Below are positions 1 through 5,278 of a stretch of 5,278 nucleotides of DNA, piece after piece; position 1 is the first letter of the stretch; every line of letters starts with the position of its first letter. The stretch spans positions 1 through 5,278 of the forward strand of contig CALYQH010000110.1 in the NCBI GenBank assembly GCA_945283395.1, written 5' to 3'. Below the pieces are notes generated by a model. That model was not told the origin of the DNA. It made no database searches and worked only from the letters and a program-made list of their open reading frames with translations. The position numbers were made by a program, and so were the translations under genes. Source of the DNA: an uncultured Ventosimonas sp. GTDB lineage: Bacteria; Pseudomonadota; Gammaproteobacteria; Pseudomonadales; Pseudomonadaceae.

Positions 1-1544
1 AGCAGCCATGGATAGTCTCAATCTAGAAGGTAGAGAGGGTATTATCCAGCTAACAACTCAGCCACCATTGGATATTGCTAAGCAAATTAGTTCATTAAAT
101 GCTTATCCTTATGGTTGTGCAGAGCAAACCACAAGCCAGCTTTATCCTTCTTTGTATGCTAATGCTGAATTGTTAAAGCGTCTTAATATTACTACTAATC
201 AAACCGATCAAAAGCGGCGTAATGCAATTGAAATAGGAATAGGTCGTTTATTAGGGATGCAACGTTATAATGGCTCCTTCGGTTTATGGAGTAGTGATAG
301 TAGCGAAGAATACTGGTTAACTGTATATGTTACAGATTTCTTACAACGTGCTCGTGAAAGAGGCTATTCAGTACCTGACGTAGCATTACAAAAAGCTATT
401 AAACGTTTACAGCAATACCTACAAAATAGTTCGGAGATAGAACCTTATTATTCTGATAGTGTAGATAAAACTCGTTTTGCTGTACAGGCTTATGCTGGTT
501 ATGTATTAGCTAATAGTAAACAAGCCCCATTAGGAGCATTACGTAATCTCTATGATAAGCGTGATAAAGCACCTTCAGGTCTTTCTTTAGTACAGTTAGG
601 TGCTGCTTTAAAACTAATGGGAGATGGCGTAAGAGCCGATCAGGCCTTGCAAGAAGGTATAGCCAAACAAAGAGATATACCTAAAAGATATTGGTGGATT
701 GGCGATTATGGTAGTAACATAAGAGATGAAGCTCTTAAATTAAGCATAATACAAGAGCATAATTTATTAGTTGAAAAGCAAATATATCAAAGATTGTTTG
801 ATTTAAGCCAACAAGTAGCCAATAAGAATTGGTTGTCAACACAGGAGCGTAACTCATTATTCTTAGCTGGTTATAGACTAGCGCTGACACCTGAACAAAA
901 TTGGCAGGCTGAAATTGAAGTCGCAGGTAATAAGCATAAGTTAAGCAATAAGCAGCCCACTTATAAATTCTCTGCGCAAGAAATGCAAAAGATTAATACC
1001 TTAAAAGTGGAAAATAAATCAGCTGATGCAAGACTTTACCAAACAGTCAATTTATCTGGTTATCCTAAGCATGCACCTAAAGCTACTTCTTATGATAGTT
1101 TAACTATCAGAAAAGAGTATTTAGACTTATCAGGTAGAACTATTAATTTAGCTCAAGTTAAAAGTTAGACTTCATCTTTATACTGAGCAACGCATTACTG
1201 ATGCATTAGTAGTAGATTTGCTACCAGCTGGATTGGAACTTGAAAATCAAAATCTTGCCCAGTCATCAGCTAGTCTAAAAGATGCTGCAGAAACCATTAA
1301 AGAGTCTTTAAAATCTATGCAAAAAGCTCGTATAGCTCATCAGGAGTTCCGGGATGATCGTTATATAGTTCAATTAGATTTAGCTTATGACTATAGTAAT
1401 AGGAGAACGGATTTACTTTATTTAGCAAGAGCTGTCACTCCTGGTGAATACTTAGTACCACCTGCTATCGTTGAATCTATGTACCGTCCTAATTGGCAAG
1501 CTACTAGTGACGCACCCTCTTTATTGGTAGTTAGACCTCGTTAA
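1..1544 (+). pseudogene. yfhM: Bacterial alpha-2-macroglobulin family protein, 3' part, frameshifted
   Basis: This is the C-terminal part of a periplasmic protease-trapping alpha-2-macroglobulin. Family members bait proteases and couple to them through a Cys-Gln thioester. The frame is open to the left edge (codons Ala-Ala precede the ATG at 8), so that ATG is internal and the real start lies upstream of the window. The thioester motif YPYGCAEQTTS is clear, with Cys at 116-118. An alpha-helical thioester domain follows to about 900. The first half of the bacterial MG10 domain runs to a TAG at 1166-1168. The rest of MG10 continues in the next frame from about 1155 (KVRLHLYTEQRITDALVVDLLPAGLELE) to the TAA at 1542-1544, including ESMYRP. 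About five residues expected at the junction (GxLVx, from memory of homologues) are missing, which suggests a small deletion rather than a single-base error. A gene caller would report two pieces, 8-1168 and 1218-1544. Family assignment is very secure; pseudogene status depends on sequence accuracy. Confidence 0.9.
1152..1170 (+). other. Frameshift junction in the alpha-2-macroglobulin gene
   Basis: Upstream codons read ...INLAQVKS and then TAG at 1166-1168. The homologous continuation KVRLHLYTEQR is in the +1 frame from 1155. The junction sequence is GTTAAAAGTTAGA. Homologues, as I recall them, have about five extra residues (GxLVx) between the Ser and the Val. Restoring them requires about 17 nt, and a 17-nt loss gives exactly the observed frame change. 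An AAAGT sequence preserved at the junction is what would remain after deletion between two short AAAGT direct repeats; this last step is inference. Confidence 0.75.
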
Positions 1545-1561
1545 TGTTCTGCTGCTAGAAA

Positions 1562-1584
1562 AAAGGCGTACTCTGTACGCCTTT
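1562..1584 (+). terminator. Perfect hairpin between the alpha-2-macroglobulin gene and pbpC; weak or bidirectional terminator
   Basis: AAAGGCGTAC (1562-1571) and GTACGCCTTT (1575-1584) are perfect reverse complements around a 3-nt TCT loop, 18 nt after the stop at 1542-1544. On the + strand the stem is followed by AAATTA, so the only U-tract is the three T's at the stem base and termination would be weak. On the - strand the same GC core is followed by six T's (complement of 1559-1564), a better terminator shape, although no - strand gene is seen nearby. It may also act as an mRNA 3'-end or intercistronic stability element. The hairpin is certain at the sequence level; its function is inferred. 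Confidence 0.55.
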
Positions 1585-1589
1585 AAATT

Positions 1590-1596
1590 AGGTGAG
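1590..1596 (+). promoter_or_regulatory. Shine-Dalgarno AGGTGAG of pbpC, deciding a TTG start
   Basis: AGGTGAG lies 7 nt upstream of TTG at 1604. The longest reading would start at GTG 1592, but that codon lies inside this purine-rich motif and has no ribosome binding site of its own. TTG 1604 gives MGIWRFLKKYWRIW followed by a hydrophobic segment, a normal PBP1C N-terminus. Confidence 0.65.
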
Positions 1597-1603
1597 AATA
1601 AAT

Positions 1604-3933
1604 TTGGGTATTTGGCGTTTTCTAAAAAAATATTGGCGAATTTGGTTTGCAATACCTTTCTTTGTTATAACATTGTTATGGATAGCAGATAAATTATTCC
1701 CGCTTCCTATGCCTGATGAAGGTATGGCTAGGCTAGTGATGGTACGCCTTTGTGGCGATTTGCTGATAAACAAGGTGTATGGCGTTACCCTATTAATATT
1801 AAGCAAGTGTCACCCTTTTATATTGAAGCATTACTTACGTATGAAGATAGATGGTTTTATGATCATCCAGGGATTAACCTCATTGCACTTGGAAGGGCTT
1901 TTTGGCAAAATTTAACAGGTGGTAAAATAATTTCTGGCGGTAGTACTTTATCCATGCAGGTAGCAAGGCTAATAGATCCCCACCCCCGTAGTTATTGGGG
2001 AAAAATCCAGCAAATTTTTCGTACTATTCAATTAGAATGGCATTATTCAAAAGATGAAATTCTTACCTTTTATTTGAACCGCGCGCCCTATGGAGGAACT
2101 ATAGAAGGTATAGCTGCTGCAAGTTGGACTTATTTAGGTAAGCCACCTAATCAGTTAACAAGAGCAGAGGCAGCATTATTAGCAGTTTTACCACAGGCCC
2201 CAAGTAGGTTAAGACCCGATCGTTATCCACAACGTGCCAAGTTAGCAAGGGATAAAGTTCTAGATAGATTAGGTGACTTTGCTATCTGGCCTAAGCATAT
2301 AATTAATGAAATAAAACAAGAAAATATCTTTCTAGCTGAACGGCAAGAACCACAAATGGCACCTTTATTAGCAAGACGGCTTTATAATGAAAATAAGACG
2401 GCTGTAATAGAAACTACTATAGATGTTGGTTTGCAACGTCGTCTAGAAGATTTATTAAAAAGCTGGCAAATTAAATTACCCGAATATACTTCTGCTGCTA
2501 TACTAATAGTAGATCATCAAACAATGCAAGTAAAAGCCTATATAGGCTCAATAGATATTCAGGATGAAAAAAGATTTGGCCATGTTGACATGGTGACAGC
2601 TATTCGCTCTCCTGGCTCTACCCTGAAGCCTTTTTTGTATGCAATGGCAATGGATGAAGGATTAATTCATTCTGAATCATTATTACAAGATGTCCCAAGA
2701 CGTTACGGTAATTATAAGCCTGGTAATTTTTCAGCTGGCTTTATTGGTCCCGTTTCTGCTAGTGAAGCTTTAGCTATGTCCCTTAATTTACCAGCTGTAC
2801 AGCTATTAGAGGCTTATGGTCCGAAAAGATTTTATGGTGAGTTAAAAGGAGCGGGAGTTAAGTTATTATTACCCGTTATGTCAGAGCCGAATTTAGCAGT
2901 TATTTTAGGTGGAGTAGGAACAAATCTTGAGAATTTAGTGGCAGCTTATAGTGCCTTTGCTAGGAAGGGTAAAGTAGCTCAACTAATCTTTAAACCAACT
3001 GATCCATTAGTTGAAAGACCTCTAATATCAGCTGGTTCCGCATGGATTATAAAGCGTATCCTAGCAGGCCAAACACAACCTGATAGAGACCCTAGAGCAC
3101 GGCTAGTGCAAAATAATATTTTAGCTTGGAAAACGGGTACTAGTTATGGCTTTAGAGACGCTTGGGCAATAGGTGTAGGTCCTCGTTACTTAATGGGTAT
3201 TTGGATAGGAAGACCAGATGGTACGCCAGTGCCTGGTCAGTTCGGCATGGCCTCTGCTACTCCACTATTATTGCAAGCACATGATTTAGCCATGAGTCAC
3301 AATACCAATAAAATTCAAATGCTTACTGAAAGTACACAACCCAGTAGTGTCGGTGTAGCTGCTATTTGTTGGCCATCGGGACAACCTTTAGCTATTACTG
3401 ATACAAACTGCCGTAAAGAAAGATTTGCTTGGACCTTAGGCGGTCTGACTCCTCCTACTTTACAAGCAGCAGATCAACCATTGGGAATAGGAATAAGTCA
3501 AACAATTTGGGTTAATAAAAAAGGATTACAAGTAGCTGCTGATTGCCCAGAAGCAACCCCAAAGCGTATAGACCTATGGCCTGCACCACTGGAGCCTTGG
3601 TTGATAAGCAAAGAAAGACGTACCAGACGTTTACCCAAAGTTGACACAACCTGCCCACCTTTAACTTTATCTTACTCCTCGCCTGTGTTTATTGTTGGAG
3701 TTAGACAAGGTGATAAACTTCGATTACCTGCTAGCAATAAACAACCCTTAGCATTAAAACTTTCTTCTTTAGGTGGTGCAGGGCAACGTTGGTGGTTTTT
3801 AAATGGGGTATTGATTAAAGAATCAGCACCTGATGAAGCCTTTGATAAAGTTTTTATGCATAAGGGTAAGCAACAACTTACCTTATTAGATGAAATAGGA
3901 CAAACAGCAACTATTGAATTTTCAATAGAATAA
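1604..3933 (+). pseudogene. pbpC: Penicillin-binding protein 1C (bifunctional glycosyltransferase/transpeptidase), frameshifted near the 5' end
   Basis: PBP1C is a class A PBP that polymerises lipid II and has a transpeptidase-type domain, acting in the periplasm from one membrane anchor. The 5' frame from TTG 1604 encodes that anchor (WFAIPFFVITLLW) and KLFPLPMPDEGMARLV. The frame then breaks at about 1738, and the rest (DGTPLWRFADKQGVWRYP...) runs one frame back to the TAA at 3931-3933. Motifs in order: GT51 YEDRWF with the catalytic Glu at 1843-1845; GGSTLSMQVARL; YLNRAPYGG; transpeptidase SxxK (Ser 2617-2619, Lys 2626-2628); SLN at 2779-2787; KTG at 3130-3138; and a C-terminal BiPBP_C-type domain (GGAGQRWWFLNG). 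Restoring about 10 nt at the break would give about 779 residues, close to E. coli PBP1C (770). The downstream frame alone could begin only at TTG 1750, which has no good ribosome binding site and lacks the anchor, so it could not be exported. Family call is secure; loss of function is likely if the sequence is accurate. Confidence 0.9.
1730..1745 (+). other. Frameshift junction in pbpC
   Basis: The first frame gives MARLV (through GTG 1736-1738). The family continuation DGTPLWRF begins with GAT at 1738-1740, so the two frames share one base. The downstream frame has a TAG at 1729-1731 just before the junction, and the upstream frame continues with non-homologous residues. Homologues have about three more residues here (such as VAQ or LAE in ARVVVAQDGTPLWRF). 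Loss of about 10 nt would explain both the missing residues and the frame. There is no homopolymer at the junction. Confidence 0.75.
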
Positions 3934-3944
3934 AATGCTATACT
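3914..3944 (+). promoter_or_regulatory. Candidate extended -10 promoter for mtgA
   Basis: TGCTATACT at 3936-3944 matches an extended -10 (TGnTATAAT with one mismatch). The best -35-like hexamer is TTGAAT at 3914-3919, with a 19-nt spacer that is longer than ideal but tolerable for an extended -10. It straddles the end of pbpC and would start transcription near 3951, about 25 nt before the mtgA ATG. This would let mtgA be expressed independently of the broken genes upstream. Inferred from sequence only; AT-rich DNA yields chance -10 matches. Confidence 0.4.
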
Positions 3945-3975
3945 TTCCAGTAAGATAATCATCAATTAAATATCC

Positions 3976-4728
3976 ATGCAAAAATTACTAAAAATTATGC
4001 AATCTATATACAGTTTTTTTAGAAAACTTGTTAAATATATTATCTTTACGGTAGTAGCGCTCTTGTTATTATCAGTATTATTAGTCTTGAGTCTGCGATG
4101 GATTAATCCTATTACAACAACCCTGATAGTTGAACGTAAAATCGAAAGTTGGCGAACAGGCCAGCCTATTAATATTTTAAGACAATGGAGAGGTCGCTAT
4201 CAAATAGCAGATGATCTTAAATTAGCAGTCATGGCTTCAGAAGACCAAAATTTTCCTTTTCATCACGGCTTTGATATGGAAGCTATAGAAAAGGCACTTA
4301 AACATAATGCCGAAGGTGGAAAGTTAAGAGGGGCTAGCACTATTAGTCAGCAAGTGGCTAAAAATATCTTTTTATGGTCAGGTCGTAGTTGGTTCCGTAA
4401 AGGTTTAGAGGTGTGGTTTACGGCATGGATAGAGGTTTTGTGGACAAAAGAGCGAATCTTAGAAATATACTTGAATAGTGTTGAATGGGGAAATGGTATT
4501 TTTGGGGCAGAAGCAGCTGCACAATACTATTTTCATGTTTCTGCTAGAGATATAACTAGACAACAGGCTAGTTTAATGGCTGCCGTATTGCCCAATCCTA
4601 GAATTTGGAATCCTGCACAACCTATAAGTTACATCAAAAAGCGTTCGTTATGGGTACAAAAACAAATGAATAACCTAGGAGGTAATGCATTTATAAGAAA
4701 ATTAAGATGTGGTAATAACTGTCTCTAA
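3976..4728 (+). CDS. mtgA: Monofunctional biosynthetic peptidoglycan transglycosylase MtgA
   Basis: MtgA polymerises lipid II into glycan strands using a GT51 domain held on the periplasmic face by one N-terminal membrane helix; it has no transpeptidase domain. The 250-residue product is close to the usual family length (about 230-245). A basic start is followed by a hydrophobic helix at about residues 20-40. The GT51 motifs follow: ASEDQNFPFHHGFD with catalytic Glu89 (4240-4242), RGASTISQQVAKNIFLW, the RSWFRKGLE stretch, KERILEIYLNSVEWGNGIFG, and ASLMAAVLPNPRIWNP. The ATG at 3976 is the first possible start after an in-frame TAA at 3967-3969. Neither it nor the ATG at 3997 has a clear Shine-Dalgarno sequence, so initiation may be weak. 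It lies 42 nt after pbpC on the same strand. The ORF is intact, and unlike the two upstream genes no motif is missing. The tail RCGNNCL carries two cysteines of unknown meaning. Confidence 0.95.
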   Translation: MQKLLKIMQSIYSFFRKLVKYIIFTVVALLLLSVLLVLSLRWINPITTTLIVERKIESWRTGQPINILRQWRGRYQIADDLKLAVMASEDQNFPFHHGFDMEAIEKALKHNAEGGKLRGASTISQQVAKNIFLWSGRSWFRKGLEVWFTAWIEVLWTKERILEIYLNSVEWGNGIFGAEAAAQYYFHVSARDITRQQASLMAAVLPNPRIWNPAQPISYIKKRSLWVQKQMNNLGGNAFIRKLRCGNNCL

Positions 4729-5119
4729 ATTAATTTAATTAGGTAAAACAACTTTTGAAAAAGGATAAAAATACTAAAAACCTATATTCTTAAAAATGCC
4801 TAAATGTCATCAATTTAATTATTATTTCAGTTTCTACATTGTTTTAAAATGAAATATATCTTATAAATCATTAGATTATCAAGGAGTAGTGCACGTTTAC
4901 AGCTATTATTTCATCCCTTGGCTGTCTTTAACAATTATTTACTATCAAATTACTGTGCTTAAATATGTTAGATAAATAAGATAATGGATATGCAATAAAT
5001 AATGAAAAGATTTACTTCAAGAGTTGCAAAAAAATACTACGGATTGCTTAAAAATTAGAGCAGTAAGTTGAGTGTGTTAATTATAAGTAGTGTGACCGCA
5101 ATAACTATTTAAACACTTG
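4729..5119. other. 391-nt AT-rich intergenic region between convergent genes, no recognised gene
   Basis: I checked both strands for coding remnants, tRNA, repeats and IS ends and recognise none; stops are frequent in all frames. No good intrinsic terminator closely follows mtgA. The only points to record are an AAGGAG at 4881-4886, followed too closely (2 nt) by a GTG that opens a 28-codon hydrophobic frame (4889-4975), and an 18-codon frame at 5002-5058. Both are probably chance. The region may be eroded coding sequence, but I cannot show that. Confidence 0.6.
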
Positions 5120-5278
5120 TTAAAACAAAGGGATTAAAAAACTGTTTCCGTATTCGTTCATATGACCCTTATCATAATATAAGGGTTTTTTATTTTTACT
5201 ACCTAAACATTTACCTTGTTTACAGAGAAAAGGTGTAGGATCTAAGATAACAGCATTACAATCAGTATCTAATACGTT
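5120..5278 (-). CDS. C-terminal end of an SGNH-domain acyltransferase (acyltransferase-3/OafA type), partial
   Basis: Reading the - strand from the right edge gives 52 codons open to the edge and a TAA stop (complement of 5120-5122). The peptide contains LDPTPFLCKQGKCLG, then KPLYYDKGHMNEYGN and a hydrophobic end. This matches the terminal block of SGNH domains fused to acyltransferase-3 membrane proteins (family pattern: DPT...LC...C...PLYYDxxHLSxxG). The D-x-x-H pair, Asp at 5171-5173 and His at 5162-5164, corresponds to the catalytic Asp/His of SGNH enzymes, and two cysteines flank KQGK as in relatives. Such proteins transfer acyl groups, usually acetyl, to surface polysaccharides. The gene is convergent with mtgA; its main body and start lie beyond the window. 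The call rests on a short but characteristic segment, and the acceptor sugar cannot be inferred. Confidence 0.72.
   Translation of the reverse strand, partial: NVLDTDCNAVILDPTPFLCKQGKCLGSKNKKPLYYDKGHMNEYGNSFLIPLF
5165..5197 (+). terminator. Terminator-shaped hairpin with T-tract, overlapping the 3' end of the convergent gene
   Basis: ACCCTTAT (5165-5172) and ATAAGGGT (5179-5186) form a perfect 8-bp stem with a 6-nt loop, followed by T5, A, T5 (5187-5197). This has the form of a + strand intrinsic terminator and could end readthrough from mtgA, which has no closer terminator. However, it sits inside the - strand coding sequence (KNKKPLYYDKG), where the T-tract is simply Lys/Asn codons, so it may be coincidental. 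Confidence 0.4.

Noticed and set aside
1158..1170. Programmed +1 frameshift at AAAAGTTAG that would rescue the alpha-2-macroglobulin
   Set aside because: It is not a known slippery site, and a simple +1 shift would still leave about five conserved residues missing, which fits deletion better.
1588..1806. 72-codon open frame on the - strand opposite the pbpC 5' end
   Set aside because: It is antisense to the conserved PBP1C anchor and WRFADKQGVWRYP region and shows no family resemblance.
1750..3933. Annotating pbpC as an intact gene from TTG 1750
   Set aside because: The TTG is the internal Leu codon of the conserved DGTPLWRF, has no good ribosome binding site, and would yield a protein without a membrane anchor or export signal.
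3672..3965. 97-codon open frame on the - strand opposite the pbpC 3' end
   Set aside because: It lies antisense to the well-conserved C-terminal domain of PBP1C, with no recognisable motif.
5002..5058. 18-codon ORF MKRFTSRVAKKYYGLLKN
   Set aside because: No Shine-Dalgarno sequence, very short and in AT-rich DNA; nothing supports it as a gene.
4729..5119. IS remnant, CRISPR or tRNA in the intergenic region
   Set aside because: No inverted terminal repeats, transposase fragments, regular repeats or cloverleaf could be found by eye.
5165..5197. Hairpin as the end of a + strand small RNA gene in 4729-5165
   Set aside because: No convincing RNA promoter or structured region upstream, and the hairpin falls within conserved - strand codons; kept only as a possible mtgA terminator.

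Overview
The window is AT-rich bacterial chromosome with cell-envelope genes. Protein sequence similarity, recalled from memory, points to a gammaproteobacterium. The alpha-2-macroglobulin tail (LLPAGLELENQNLAQSSASL, ESMYRPNWQA) and the PBP1C sequence resemble Pseudomonadales and enterobacterial homologues. The low G+C suggests a host-adapted or reduced lineage; the genus cannot be fixed from this sequence.

Layout, left to right. (1) Positions 1-1544, + strand: the 3' third of a bacterial alpha-2-macroglobulin gene (yfhM/magD type), entering from outside the window, with an intact CAEQ thioester motif but a reading-frame break near 1155-1168. (2) Positions 1545-1603: a short gap with a perfect 10-bp hairpin and a good Shine-Dalgarno sequence. 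(3) Positions 1604-3933, + strand: pbpC, encoding penicillin-binding protein 1C, with all transglycosylase and transpeptidase motifs present but a second frame break near 1736-1740 that cuts off the membrane anchor. (4) Positions 3976-4728, + strand: intact mtgA, a monofunctional peptidoglycan glycosyltransferase, preceded by a candidate extended -10 promoter. (5) Positions 4729-5119: 391 bases with no recognisable gene. (6) Positions 5120-5278, - strand: the last 52 codons of a convergent gene whose product ends like the SGNH domain of acyltransferase-3 (OafA-type) proteins.

How they fit together: bacterial alpha-2-macroglobulin and PBP1C are often encoded side by side. They are thought to form a periplasmic defence-and-repair module, in which the macroglobulin traps invading proteases and PBP1C mends peptidoglycan. 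Here both partners carry a small deletion-like lesion that shifts the frame and removes a few family-conserved residues, while the neighbouring mtgA is intact. The simplest reading is joint decay of a coupled module, unless the breaks are assembly errors. I see no convincing undescribed system; the most interesting signal is this paired inactivation next to an intact glycosyltransferase gene.
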